Origin: AC-32 sp963765785
Lineage (GTDB): Bacteria; Actinomycetota; Thermoleophilia; Gaiellales; Gaiellaceae
NCBI GenBank assembly: GCA_963765785.1
Contig: CAVXXW010000016.1
Span: 62,001 to 126,000, forward strand
DNA length: 64,000 nucleotides
Reading direction: 5' to 3'
Below are positions 17,649 through 26,103 of this stretch, piece by piece (position 1 is the first letter of the stretch; every line of letters begins with the position of its first letter). The translations under genes were made by a program, and so were the position numbers. The notes below the pieces were generated by a model, which saw nothing but the letters and a program-made list of their open reading frames with translations, did not search any database and was not told where the DNA came from.

Positions 17649-18185
17649 CTACTCGGGTAGCCAGCCCGGCCGGTACCGGCAGCGGGCGAACGCAGGGAAG
17701 GAGGCGTACGCCTCCTGCGGCTTCGTCGTCTCGCGCTCGACCCCGACCCCGTGGGCGAGCGCCAGCGGCTCCACGGGATAGACGAGCCCCTTGCGCCCGC
17801 CGCGCGCGCCGACCGCGAGGACGACGGACGGGCCGGTCCCCGCCCCCACGATCATGTGGTTCGTCGCGCCCGGACAGTGGACGAAGTCCCAGGCTCGCAG
17901 CGGCCGCTCCTCGCCCTCGACGAGCAGCAGGCACTCGCCGGCAAGCACCAGGAATCCCTCCTGCGCTCGCTCGCGGTGGTAGAGCCCGATCGACTGGCCC
18001 GGCGCGAGCACATTGAGGTTGAGCCCGAGCTCGCGGAAACGGCGCTTGCCCTCGAAGTTGCAGTAGAAGCCGAAGGCGCCCGTGTCGAGCCACCGGCTCT
18101 CGGCCGCGTTGACCACGAACCAGCCGTCGCCGTCCGCGACGAGGCCGTGCTTCGTCTCGCGCAGAGGCACCTCCGGAACGGGCAT
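17649..18185 (-). CDS. Cupin-domain protein
   Basis: About 178 residues from the ATG at 18185 (MPVPEVPL); an upstream in-frame GTG at 18215 is possible. A single cupin barrel is visible: NVLAPGQSIGLYHRERAQEG carries the first metal-binding pattern and RAWDFVHCPGATNHMIVGAG the second, with His residues in both. The DGWFVVNAAES lead-in and the C-terminal YRPGWLP recur in actinobacterial cupins of unknown substrate. Likely cotranscribed with hisC and divergent from the pnt operon. Confidence 0.75.
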   Translation of the reverse strand: MPVPEVPLRETKHGLVADGDGWFVVNAAESRWLDTGAFGFYCNFEGKRRFRELGLNLNVLAPGQSIGLYHRERAQEGFLVLAGECLLLVEGEERPLRAWDFVHCPGATNHMIVGAGTGPSVVLAVGARGGRKGLVYPVEPLALAHGVGVERETTKPQEAYASFPAFARCRYRPGWLPE

Positions 18186-18234
18186 CACGCCTGAGGATAT
18201 GCCCGTCGGCGCCACGCACTAGGATGCGCGCGGC

Positions 18235-19320
18235 GTGAGGATTGGGGTTCCGAAGGAGACTGCGGCCGGCGAGCGGCGCGTGGCGCTCGTTCCCGAGACG
18301 GTCGGCAAGCTCGCGGGCGGCGGCTTCGAGGTGATCGTCGAGCGCGGCGCGGGCGAGGCGGCCTCGTTTCCGGACGCGGCGTTCGAGGAGGCCGGCGCGC
18401 GGCTCGGCGACTGGGCCGAGGCGGACGCGGTCGCGAAGGTGCAGAGGCCGTCCGCCGACGAGGTGGCGCGGCTGCGCGACGGCCAGGTGCTGATCGGCTT
18501 CCTGCAGCCGCTGACCGATCGGGAGGGGATCCAGCTGCTCGCCTCGAGAGGCGTGGTCGCGTTCGCGATGGAGTCGATCCCGCGGATCACCCGCGCGCAG
18601 CCGATGGACGCGCTCTCGTCACAGGCGACCGTGTCCGGCTACAAGGCGACGCTGCTCGCCGCGGAGGCGCTGCCGAAGTTCTTCCCGATGCTGATGACCG
18701 CCGCCGGGACGGTCGCGCCGGCGAAGGTGCTCGTCCTCGGTGCGGGCGTGGCGGGCCTGCAGGCGGTCGCGACGGCGCGGCGGCTCGGCGCGGTCGTGAC
18801 GGGCTTCGACGTCAGGCCGGTCGTCCGCGAGCAGATCGAGAGCCTCGGCGCCAACTGGCTCGACCTCGGTGTGGTCGGCGAGGAGACCGCGGGCGGCTAC
18901 GCGCAGGAGCTGACCGAGGAGCAGCAGCGGCAGCAGCAGCAGGAGCTGGAGGCGCGGCTCCCGGACTTCGACGTCGTGATCACGACGGCGCTGATCCCCG
19001 GGCGCCCGGCGCCGCGGCTGATCCCCGCGAGCGCGGTCGCGGCGATGCGGCCTGGGTCGGTCGTGGTCGACCTCGCGGCCGAAGCCGGGGGTAACTGCGA
19101 GCTGACCGAGCCCGGTGAGGAGGTCGTCCGCGAGGGCGTAACGATCGTCGGCTTGACGAACCTGCCGAGCTCGATGCCGTTCCATGCGAGCCAGCTGTAC
19201 TCGCGTAATGTCTCCGCGCTGCTCCACCACCTCGCCCCCGAGGGCGAGCTCGCGCTCGACTGGGACGACGAGATCACCGCCGGCGCCTGCGTGACGCGGC
19301 AGCAGGAGGTCCCGGCGTGA
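18235..19320 (+). CDS. pntAA: NAD(P) transhydrogenase subunit alpha, part 1
   Basis: 361 residues from a GTG start; NAD(H)-binding domain I of proton-translocating transhydrogenase. Seen: IGVPKETAAGERRVALVPE at the N-terminus, the Rossmann loop VLGAGVAGLQAVATARRLGA near residue 165, the mobile-loop region VGEETAGGYAQ and a Gln/Glu-rich linker. As in many actinobacteria, the alpha subunit is split into a soluble part and a membrane part (pntAB). The complex transfers hydride between NADH and NADP+ driven by the proton gradient. First gene of a three-gene operon. Confidence 0.93.
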   Translation: MRIGVPKETAAGERRVALVPETVGKLAGGGFEVIVERGAGEAASFPDAAFEEAGARLGDWAEADAVAKVQRPSADEVARLRDGQVLIGFLQPLTDREGIQLLASRGVVAFAMESIPRITRAQPMDALSSQATVSGYKATLLAAEALPKFFPMLMTAAGTVAPAKVLVLGAGVAGLQAVATARRLGAVVTGFDVRPVVREQIESLGANWLDLGVVGEETAGGYAQELTEEQQRQQQQELEARLPDFDVVITTALIPGRPAPRLIPASAVAAMRPGSVVVDLAAEAGGNCELTEPGEEVVREGVTIVGLTNLPSSMPFHASQLYSRNVSALLHHLAPEGELALDWDDEITAGACVTRQQEVPA

Positions 19321-19430
19321 CACGGCGACGCAAAGCGCTGTGGACGAACCGGCACGCCTTCGGCACGCCCGCGTCACAGACATGCGCGCCCGAGCCCGCT
19401 AGCGTCCCCGCCGAGGGCGGAGGGACGACA

Positions 19431-19454
19431 ACCCCCTCCCTCATGGGTGGGGGT
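19431..19454 (+). other. Strong GC hairpin between pntAA and pntAB
   Basis: ACCCCCTCCC and GGGTGGGGGT form a 10-bp stem with one T:T mismatch around a TCAT loop, in a 193-bp gap inside the pnt operon. No T-run follows, so it looks more like an mRNA processing or stability element, or a dispersed repeat, than a terminator. Confidence 0.5.
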
Positions 19455-19513
19455 ACCTGGTTCTCGCGTGAACACCTTGACGTCCGGCGGCGCGGCCACG
19501 GAGCGGTGGCGCC

Positions 19514-19855
19514 GTGAGTCACAACGCGCTGCTCGTCTTCGAGCTGACGATCCTCGTGCTGGCGATCTTCCTCGGCTTCGAGGTGATCTCGAAGGTGCCG
19601 ACGCTGCTGCACACGCCGCTGATGTCGGGCACGAATGCGATCCACGGCATCGTCATCGTCGGCGCGATGATCGTCCTCGGTTCGCCGAACAAGGATGCGT
19701 TCGACTGGGTGGTGGGCTTCCTCGCCGTCGTGCTCGGCTCGGCGAACGTGGTCGGCGGTTTCGTCGTCACCGACCGGATGCTCGAGATGTTCAAGAAGCG
19801 CGATCCGGCGAAGGCGCCGGACGCGCAGCGTGACGGCGACAGCGGCTCTCAATGA
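19514..19855 (+). CDS. pntAB: NAD(P) transhydrogenase subunit alpha, part 2 (membrane)
   Basis: 113 residues from a GTG start. Three hydrophobic spans are seen (LLVFELTILVLAIFLGFEVI, IHGIVIVGAMIVLG, WVVGFLAVVLGSANVVGGFV), ending with the family sequence VVTDRMLEMFKKR. It forms part of the proton channel of the transhydrogenase. The stop overlaps the pntB start by 4 bp (ATGA), indicating translational coupling. Confidence 0.93.
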   Translation: MSHNALLVFELTILVLAIFLGFEVISKVPTLLHTPLMSGTNAIHGIVIVGAMIVLGSPNKDAFDWVVGFLAVVLGSANVVGGFVVTDRMLEMFKKRDPAKAPDAQRDGDSGSQ

Positions 19856-21243
19856 GCACGAATCTCGCGAACCTGCTCTACCTGATTCCGATCGCCGCGT
19901 TCGTCCTCGCGCTGCATTTCCTGTCCAACCCTGCACAGGCGAGGCGCGGCAACCAGATCGGCGCGTTCGGGATGCTCGTCGCGATCGTCGTCACCTGGTT
20001 CAAGGTCGGCGCCACGAGCTGGTGGGCGATCGCGATCGGGATGGCCATCGGAGGCGGCTTCGGAGCCGTCGCGGCACGGCGCGTGAAGATGACGGCGATG
20101 CCGCAGATGGTGGCGCTGTTCAACGGCGTCGGCGGCGGCGCGGCGGCGCTGATCGCGCTGGGAGAGCTGCACCGGATTCTCCCCGAGGTCGGGCGGCCGA
20201 AGATCGACATCTCGCTCGCGATCGCGCTCTCGGCGCTGATCGGGTCGATCTCGTTCTCGGGCTCAATGGTGGCGTTCGCGAAGCTGCAGGAGCTCATCCG
20301 GGGCCGGCCGATCACCTATCCCGGACAGAAGATCGCGAACCTCCTGCTCCTCGCTGCCTGCGTCGCCTGCAGCGTCGCCCTCGTCTCAGGCGTCCAGGAC
20401 GAATGGCTGCTGTGGGTCGTCGTCGGCGGGGGGCTCCTCTTCGGCGTGCTGTTCGTGCTCCCGATCGGCGGCGCGGACATGCCTGTGGTGATCTCGCTGC
20501 TGAATGCGTTTACGGGCCTCGCAGTCGCCGCCAGCGGCTTCGAGCTCGAGAACAACGTGATGATCGTGGCCGGAATGCTCGTGGGCGCGTCAGGCACCTT
20601 GCTGACAATGCTGATGGGGCGCGCGATGAACCGCTCCATCGCGAACGTCCTCTTCGGCGCGTTCGGCCAGGTCTCGGAGGGCGCCGCCGCCGCAGCGGCG
20701 ACCGACGGCGGTGCCGTCCGCTCGGCCAGCGCCGAGGACGTGGCCGTGATGCTCGCGTACGCGCACAAGGTCGTCTTCGTGCCGGGTTACGGGCTCGCGG
20801 TCGCCCAGGCGCAGCACGACGTCCGGCAGCTCGCCGACCTGCTCGAGGAGAAGGGCGTCGAGGTCTCGTACGCGATCCACCCGGTCGCCGGCCGCATGCC
20901 CGGGCACATGAACGTGCTGCTCGCAGAGGCGAACGTGCCGTACCCGCAGCTAAAGGAGATGGACGAGGCGAACCCGGACTTCAGCCGGACCGACGTCGCG
21001 CTGGTCGTCGGCGCGAACGACGTCGTCAATCCCGACGCGCGCAACAACGAGGGCAGCCCGATCTACGGGATGCCGATCCTGAACGTCGACCATGCGCAGG
21101 CCGTCGTCGTGCTCAAGCGGAGCATGAACCCCGGCTTCGCCGGCATCGAGAACCCGCTCTTCTACAACCCGAAGACGGTGATGCTGTTCGGCGATGCGAA
21201 GGACTCGATCGACAAGCTGATCGCGGACGTCAAGCAGCTCTAG
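19852..21243 (+). CDS. pntB: NAD(P) transhydrogenase subunit beta
   Basis: 463 residues. The N-terminal half carries eight or nine membrane spans. The C-terminal half is the NADP(H)-binding domain III, with the GYGLAVAQAQHDVRQLAD loop, HPVAGRMPGHMNVLLAEA, GANDVVNPDA and KRSMNPGFAGIENPLF, all hallmarks of PntB. It completes the operon and ends 4 bp into the convergent ABC permease gene. Confidence 0.95.
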   Translation: MSTNLANLLYLIPIAAFVLALHFLSNPAQARRGNQIGAFGMLVAIVVTWFKVGATSWWAIAIGMAIGGGFGAVAARRVKMTAMPQMVALFNGVGGGAAALIALGELHRILPEVGRPKIDISLAIALSALIGSISFSGSMVAFAKLQELIRGRPITYPGQKIANLLLLAACVACSVALVSGVQDEWLLWVVVGGGLLFGVLFVLPIGGADMPVVISLLNAFTGLAVAASGFELENNVMIVAGMLVGASGTLLTMLMGRAMNRSIANVLFGAFGQVSEGAAAAAATDGGAVRSASAEDVAVMLAYAHKVVFVPGYGLAVAQAQHDVRQLADLLEEKGVEVSYAIHPVAGRMPGHMNVLLAEANVPYPQLKEMDEANPDFSRTDVALVVGANDVVNPDARNNEGSPIYGMPILNVDHAQAVVVLKRSMNPGFAGIENPLFYNPKTVMLFGDAKDSIDKLIADVKQL

Positions 21244-21974
21244 TCGGTCCTGCGGCGCAGCGTCAGCGCTCCGAGCACGAGCGCGAGCAGGGTCGCGCCG
21301 AGCACCACGCAGACGTCGACCACGAAGCGGCCGTCGAACTCGTCAGCGATCGCCCGCGCCAGCGCGTCGTAGGCGTAGGTCAGCGGCAGCAGCGCTGAGA
21401 CGACCCGCAGCCAGTCCGCCATCTCCGACCGCGCGACGAACAGGCCGCAGAGCAGCATCTGCGGCAGCACGATCGCCGGCATGAACTGCACGGCCTGGAA
21501 CTCGGTCGACGCGAAGGCACTCGCGAACAGGCCGAGGGCCATCCCGAGCACGGCATTGCCGATCGCGAGCAGGACGACGACCGGGATCGGTCCCGCCGTA
21601 TGCAGACCGAGCAGCGCGAAGGCGATCGTCGAGACGACCGACGCCTGCACGGCCGCCAGCGCCGCGAAGGCAATTGCGTAACCGCAGAGCAGGTCGAGCT
21701 TCGCGAGCGGCAGGGTCATCAGCCGCTCGAGCGTTCCGGTCGTTCGCTCCCGCAGCATCGTCACGGACGTGACGACGAACATCGAGACGAACGGGAACAG
21801 CCCCAGCAGCGGGCCGCCGACGTGCTGGAAGATCTGCTCGCGGCCGGCGAAGAGCTCGTGCAGCAGGACGATCAGCAGCGATGGCACGCCGATCAGCAGG
21901 GCGACGGTGCGCGGGTCGCGCCGGAGCTGCGTCAGCACGCGCAGCGCAACGGCGCCGGCGACGCGCGGGCTCAC
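21240..21974 (-). CDS. ABC-2 type transporter permease
   Basis: 244 residues with six hydrophobic segments and the ABC-2 family pattern MLRERTTGTLERLMTLPLAK between spans 2 and 3. Partner of the ATPase encoded 4 bp upstream in overlapping frame. The pair resembles drug or lipid exporters of the DrrAB/NatAB kind; substrate unknown. Confidence 0.88.
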   Translation of the reverse strand: MSPRVAGAVALRVLTQLRRDPRTVALLIGVPSLLIVLLHELFAGREQIFQHVGGPLLGLFPFVSMFVVTSVTMLRERTTGTLERLMTLPLAKLDLLCGYAIAFAALAAVQASVVSTIAFALLGLHTAGPIPVVVLLAIGNAVLGMALGLFASAFASTEFQAVQFMPAIVLPQMLLCGLFVARSEMADWLRVVSALLPLTYAYDALARAIADEFDGRFVVDVCVVLGATLLALVLGALTLRRRTD

Positions 21975-22690
21975 CCCCGCTCCTCCTCGATCAGGCGCAG
22001 GAAGGCTGCGTCGAGGTCGGTAGCGCCGGTCCGGCGAAGGAGCTCGCGTGGCTCGGCGGCCGCGAGCAGGCGGCCGTTCCGCAGCAAGAGCAGGCGGTCG
22101 CAGCGCTCGGCCTCGTCCATCACGTGGCTCGACACCAGCACCGTGCGGCCCTCGTCGGCGAGCGCGTGGAACGTGCTCCAGAGCTCGCGCCGCAGCAGCG
22201 GGTCGAGCCCGACGGTCGGCTCGTCCAGCACGAGCAGCTCCGGGTCACCGAGCAACGCGCTCGCCAGCGAGACCCGCGCGCGCTGGCCGCCGGAGAGGCG
22301 GTTCACGATGCGGTCGGCGAGGTCGGCGAGCTCGACGGTCTCGAGCACGTCCGGAATGCGGCCGGCGGAGATGCCGAGCACGCGCGCGAAGAAGCGCAGG
22401 TTCTCACGGATCGTGAGGTCGCCGTAAACGGACGGCGCCTGCGTCACGTACGCGACGCGGCGGTGAAGGGCAGGCGAGCCGGCGGGCAGTCCGAGGACGG
22501 CGATCGACCCGCCGCGGACGCGCTGGACGCCGACGATCGCGCGCATCAGCGTCGACTTGCCGCTGCCGTTCGGCCCGAGCAGGCCGGTCACCACGCCGCC
22601 GTCGACGGACAGCGAGAGCTCGCGAAGGACGTCGCCGCCGCCGCGGACCACGTGTAGGCGGTCGACGACGATCCCGGCTCGACCCTCCAT
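21971..22690 (-). CDS. ABC transporter ATP-binding protein
   Basis: 239 residues with Walker A GPNGSGKSTL, Q-loop YVTQAPSVYGDLT, signature LSGGQRARVSLA, Walker B LLVLDEPTVGLDP and a switch His in SSHVMDEAE. The C-terminal stretch after residue 210 fits DrrA-type exporters. Translationally coupled to the permease (overlap at 21971-21974). Confidence 0.92.
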   Translation of the reverse strand: MEGRAGIVVDRLHVVRGGGDVLRELSLSVDGGVVTGLLGPNGSGKSTLMRAIVGVQRVRGGSIAVLGLPAGSPALHRRVAYVTQAPSVYGDLTIRENLRFFARVLGISAGRIPDVLETVELADLADRIVNRLSGGQRARVSLASALLGDPELLVLDEPTVGLDPLLRRELWSTFHALADEGRTVLVSSHVMDEAERCDRLLLLRNGRLLAAAEPRELLRRTGATDLDAAFLRLIEEERG

Positions 22691-22727
22691 CGGCGTCGAG
22701 TATCCCGCGAATAGGGTTCGAGCTTCG

Positions 22728-23660
22728 ATGGTGCCGCTCTTTGCAGCCCGCCACGTCGAGGAGGCGGTCCCGCCGGAGCGGGCCGTCGAAGCCGTGCGCG
22801 ACGCCTTCGTCGCGTACGCGCTTGGCGAGTGGTCGATGCCGCCGAAGGTCTACGTGCCGGCCTATCCCGCGGGCGACTTTCGCGCGATGCCCGCCCTCGG
22901 CGGCGGCTACGCCGCGTTGAAGTGGGTGACGTCGTTCCCTGGCAACCCGGCGCGCGGGCTTCCAACCGTGACGGGCCTCGTGCTGCTCTCGGACGCGTCC
23001 GACGGCTCGCTCGTCGCCGTGTTCGATGCTGCGGCCGTGACCGCGATCCGCACCGGTGCGGCCGCGGTGCTAGCCGCCGAGACGCTGGGCGCCGGCTCGG
23101 GCCCGGCCGCGGTCGTCGGCGCCGGCGTCAACGGTCGCGCGGCTGCGCGCACGTTCGTTGCACGCGGCCGAGACGTGCTGCTCTGGGATGTCGACGAGGA
23201 GCGGGCGCATGAAGCCGCGGCGGAGCTCGGCGCCGGCGTCGCTGCGTCGCGCGAGGCGGCGCTTGGCGCGGACGTGGTCGTGACGGTGACGCCGGGCCAC
23301 GAGGTGCTGTTCCGTGACGGCTCGCTGCGAACCGGGCAGCACGTGAGCCTGATGGGGGCGGACGGTCCCGGGAAGGCCGAGATCGCGGTCGGGGAGCTGG
23401 TGCGGGCCCATACGTTTTGCGACGACTGGGAGCAGGCGAGCCACAACGGCGAGCTGGCCCATGCAGTCGAGGCGGGCGTACTCGACCGCGGCCAGGTGAC
23501 GGAGCTCGGGGCCGTGCTCGACGGAACGGCCGAAGGTCGCCGAAACGACAGCGAGATCACGGTCTTCGACTCCACGGGCCTTGCGATCCAGGACCTCGCG
23601 ATCGCGCTCGCGGCGCTCGAGCGGGCCGCTGAGCTCGGCCTGCAGGCGCTCGAGCTGTAG
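22728..23660 (+). CDS. Ornithine cyclodeaminase / mu-crystallin family protein
   Basis: 310 residues from ATG 22728; the frame is open further upstream, but that part is antisense to the ABC ATPase. Seen: KWVTSFPGNPARGLPTVTG, the catalytic/NAD-binding FDAAAVTAIRTGAAAVLA, a Rossmann segment VVGAGVNGRAAARTFVARG and the C-terminal FDSTGLAIQDLAIA. The family includes ornithine cyclodeaminase, alanine dehydrogenase and ketimine reductase. The conserved lysine and arginine are present but do not separate these activities. Single gene. Confidence 0.85.
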   Translation: MVPLFAARHVEEAVPPERAVEAVRDAFVAYALGEWSMPPKVYVPAYPAGDFRAMPALGGGYAALKWVTSFPGNPARGLPTVTGLVLLSDASDGSLVAVFDAAAVTAIRTGAAAVLAAETLGAGSGPAAVVGAGVNGRAAARTFVARGRDVLLWDVDEERAHEAAAELGAGVAASREAALGADVVVTVTPGHEVLFRDGSLRTGQHVSLMGADGPGKAEIAVGELVRAHTFCDDWEQASHNGELAHAVEAGVLDRGQVTELGAVLDGTAEGRRNDSEITVFDSTGLAIQDLAIALAALERAAELGLQALEL

Positions 23661-23700
23661 CGCAACCGGCCTGCTGGGCGGCTCCCGAGATAGTTCGCGC

Positions 23701-23728
23701 TAAAGGGCGGCGGCCCGGCGGCCGATGC
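23701..23728 (+). promoter_or_regulatory. Candidate FliA/WhiG-type sigma promoter for the surface-protein cassette
   Basis: TAAA (23701-23704), a 16-bp spacer and GCCGATGC (23721-23728) match the known consensus TAAA-N15/16-GCCGATAA of the FliA/SigD/WhiG sigma group, except for the last two bases. Transcription would start near 23734, about 30 nt before the ATG, leaving room for the AAAGGAG ribosome site near 23750. The GC-rich spacer makes a chance match less likely, but only one site was seen. Confidence 0.5.
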
Positions 23729-23764
23729 GTCCCGGGCAAGCCCTCTGCCCAAAGGAGACCCAGC

Positions 23765-24406
23765 ATGAGCTCGAACGAACTGCGGCGCCCCTGGTCCAAG
23801 ACCATGGGCTCGACGAGCAAGAAGCTTCTTGCCACGATCGCAGTCCTCGGCGCCGCCGCCAGCATCGCCGGCCTCGGCACCTACGCGACGTTCACCAGCA
23901 CCACGTCGCAGAACCACACGATCTCGTCGGGCACCGTCACGATCTCGCTCGGCGCGACCGGGGCCGCGACGAACCGCCTCAACATCGGCGCCTCGGGCCT
24001 CGCCCCCGGCGACACGATCCAGCGCAGCGTCGACCTGATCAACTCCGGATCGCTCGACCTCGCCTCGATCACGTTGACGACGACCGCCTCCCCAAGCTCG
24101 CTGCTCGACACCGACGCGACGAACGGCCTCCAGATGGTGATCGACAAGTGCTCGGTGGCCTGGACGGAGTCCGGCCCGCCCTACACGTACACCTGCAGCG
24201 GCACGAATACGCCGGTCCTCGCTTCGCGGGCAGTCATCGGGAGCAACATCGCGCTCTCGAGCCTTGGCGCGACCACGAACGGCGCGACCGACCACCTGCG
24301 CGTGACGCTGACGCTCCCGAGCGGCGCCGGCAACACTCTGCAGAACCAGTCGTCGACGATCACGTACGCGTTCACCGGCACGCAGCGCGCGGCCACCAGC
24401 AAGTAG
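23765..24406 (+). CDS. TasA/camelysin-like secreted fibre protein with SipW-type signal peptide
   Basis: 213 residues. After a basic N-terminus comes a hydrophobic stretch (LLATIAVLGAAASIAGLG), then TYATFTSTTSQN, the signal style of SipW-dependent proteins. The mature part is Thr/Ser-rich and beta-structured, with LAPGDTIQRSVDLINSGSLD, a Cys pair (DKCSVAW, YTCSG) and a C-terminal ITYAFTGTQRA. In Bacillus, TasA forms amyloid-like biofilm fibres and needs SipW, and the next gene here is a SipW-type peptidase. The downstream gene at 26104 is a divergent paralogue. Polymerisation is inferred, not shown. Confidence 0.8.
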   Translation: MSSNELRRPWSKTMGSTSKKLLATIAVLGAAASIAGLGTYATFTSTTSQNHTISSGTVTISLGATGAATNRLNIGASGLAPGDTIQRSVDLINSGSLDLASITLTTTASPSSLLDTDATNGLQMVIDKCSVAWTESGPPYTYTCSGTNTPVLASRAVIGSNIALSSLGATTNGATDHLRVTLTLPSGAGNTLQNQSSTITYAFTGTQRAATSK

Positions 24407-24415
24407 CCGACCGCG

Positions 24416-24997
24416 ATGCCCGCTGGGCTCTCCAGCGACAGGAGCGCCGCCCGCGCGGCGCTCCTGTCCGCGTTTCGGCGGTTGCCTGCAATGGCGGCGC
24501 AGCTGTTCTTCCTGCTCGCGGTCCTGGTGCTCGTCGGGCTCGGGCTGCTGCCCCGCACCGGCTGGTACCGGCCGGTGACGGTGCTGTCGGGCAGCATGCG
24601 GCCCGCGTTCGCGCCGGGAGACATGGTCGTCGTCACGCCGGAGCCCGTGCGCAACGTGCGCGTCGGCCAGGTGATCAGCTACCGCATCCCGGTCGGCGAC
24701 CACCACGTTCAGTCGCACCGGGTGATTCAGGTGATCCGCGACGGCGGCCGCGTGTCCGTGCGGACGAAGGGAGACGCGAATAACGCCCCGGACCCGTGGA
24801 CCGCGACGCTTCAGGGCACGACGGCCTGGCAGGTGCGGACCGTGCTGCCGAAGTTCGGCTGGGTGATTTTCTGGCTACGGACGCCGCTCGTTCACCAGCT
24901 CACGGTCCTGCTCGCCCCGCTTCTCCTCGCCCTGCTGTACGTCCTGCAGATCTGGCTCCGGCCGACAGAGAAGAGCGATGGGCTCGAGACGGCCTGA
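24416..24997 (+). CDS. sipW: Signal peptidase I of the SipW/ER (S26B) type
   Basis: 193 residues, with an N-terminal span (residues about 28-46) and a C-terminal span (about 153-178). The nucleophile Ser60 lies in VLSGSMRPAFAPGD, and the general base position is a His in QSHRVIQV (His101), where classical bacterial LepB has Lys. This Ser-His arrangement defines the ER/archaeal/SipW type. Two ordinary LepB copies with Lys occur at 33.7-35.2 kb, so this one is specialised, most likely for the TasA-like proteins on either side. Begins 9 bp after the TasA-like gene and overlaps the next gene by 20 bp. Confidence 0.85.
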   Translation: MPAGLSSDRSAARAALLSAFRRLPAMAAQLFFLLAVLVLVGLGLLPRTGWYRPVTVLSGSMRPAFAPGDMVVVTPEPVRNVRVGQVISYRIPVGDHHVQSHRVIQVIRDGGRVSVRTKGDANNAPDPWTATLQGTTAWQVRTVLPKFGWVIFWLRTPLVHQLTVLLAPLLLALLYVLQIWLRPTEKSDGLETA

Positions 24998-26102
24998 CGA
25001 CGCCTTCCGGCGGTCGCTGCGGCGGGCCGCGGTCCTCGGGGTGGCGGTCGCCGCGTTCGTGACCACTTCCGCGGCGCTCGCGAGCTTCACGTCGACCGGG
25101 AGCGTCAGCGCGACCTACGTGACGAAGCGGATCTTCCTGGGCGTGCGCTCGTCGTGGCCGTGGGACGTCCGCGACGCGTCCGGCGGCGCGGCCGAGACGA
25201 ACAGCTCCGACGTCCTCTCGTACAACGACACGCTCACGGCGACCACGAAGAACTGGTCGACGACCTTCGCGACGACCCGCTTCGACGACTTCGACTTCAG
25301 CGGCGGCCTCCCCGCCGGCGTCCCCGTCTCGAGCGCGACCTTCAACTTCACCTTCGCGCCGAGCCGCACGCCGCAGGACAACGCCTGCTTCTACATCGAC
25401 GTGCGGCGCGCCTCCACGAATGCGCTGCTCGGCACCCACGGCAGCTCCGGAACGCCTTCGGGCTGCGCGAACGGCGCGCAGCTCGCCGCGACCGTCGACG
25501 TCTCGGCCGAAGTCACGAACACGGACATCGCCAACGACGTGCGGATCCGGGTCTACGCGACCAACAACACCAGCCGCCCGATCAAGATCGAGCTCGCCAC
25601 CCTCACCGTCACAACGCCGTACACCATGGCGACGTTGCGCGAGACGCGCTGGGACGACGAAGCGAACGCCGCTGCCGCCGTGACGCTCTGGCCGTTCCCC
25701 GCCACGGACGGGACGGGATACACGACCGTCGGGAACTTCGCCACGACGTTCAGCACCACGCGCTACGTCAAGTTCACGCCGAGCACCGCCGCTCCGACCG
25801 GGGCGACGATCGCGAATGCGCAGGTGCAGCTTGCCTACAAATCGGCGACGGCGGGCGGCCAGACCTGCTGGTACTTCGAGGTCTACAACGGCGCGACGCT
25901 GATCGGCACGCACGGGAGCTCGGCGACACCCGTCTCGTGCAACTCCACGACCAGCTACGTCACCGACACGGTCTCGGTCCCCGAGGTGAACACGAGCGCC
26001 ATCGCGAACGCCGTCGTGCTCAAGGTCTACATGAAGAACTCCGGCAGCCGGAAGGCGAGCTTCGACCTCGTCCAGCTCGACGTCAACTACTACCTCGATT
26101 GA
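24978..26102 (+). CDS. Secreted two-repeat surface protein of the SipW cassette
   Basis: 374 residues with a hydrophobic leader (AAVLGVAVAAFVTTSAALAS) followed by FTSTGSVSATYV, again SipW-type. The mature part is two tandem beta-rich repeats of about 150 residues (roughly 65-215 and 230-374). Each has a TTFSTTRY/TTFATTRF opening, a C(F/W)Y core, a shared GTHGSS-TP-C motif with one Cys, and an N-terminally directed NTxIAN block. The pattern suggests two copies of a jelly-roll or DNRLRE-like adhesive domain; I cannot name the family with certainty. It overlaps sipW by 20 bp and so is coupled to it. Probably a second exported component of the same extracellular structure. Confidence 0.7.
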   Translation: MGSRRPDDAFRRSLRRAAVLGVAVAAFVTTSAALASFTSTGSVSATYVTKRIFLGVRSSWPWDVRDASGGAAETNSSDVLSYNDTLTATTKNWSTTFATTRFDDFDFSGGLPAGVPVSSATFNFTFAPSRTPQDNACFYIDVRRASTNALLGTHGSSGTPSGCANGAQLAATVDVSAEVTNTDIANDVRIRVYATNNTSRPIKIELATLTVTTPYTMATLRETRWDDEANAAAAVTLWPFPATDGTGYTTVGNFATTFSTTRYVKFTPSTAAPTGATIANAQVQLAYKSATAGGQTCWYFEVYNGATLIGTHGSSATPVSCNSTTSYVTDTVSVPEVNTSAIANAVVLKVYMKNSGSRKASFDLVQLDVNYYLD

Positions 26103-26103
26103 G

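Noticed and set aside
23661..23764. A possible cyclic-di-GMP (GEMM) riboswitch before the TasA-like gene
   Set aside because: Stretches such as GATGCGTCCCGGGCAAGCC recall GEMM fragments, but the order of the conserved blocks does not fit. A sigma-type promoter plus short leader explains the region better.
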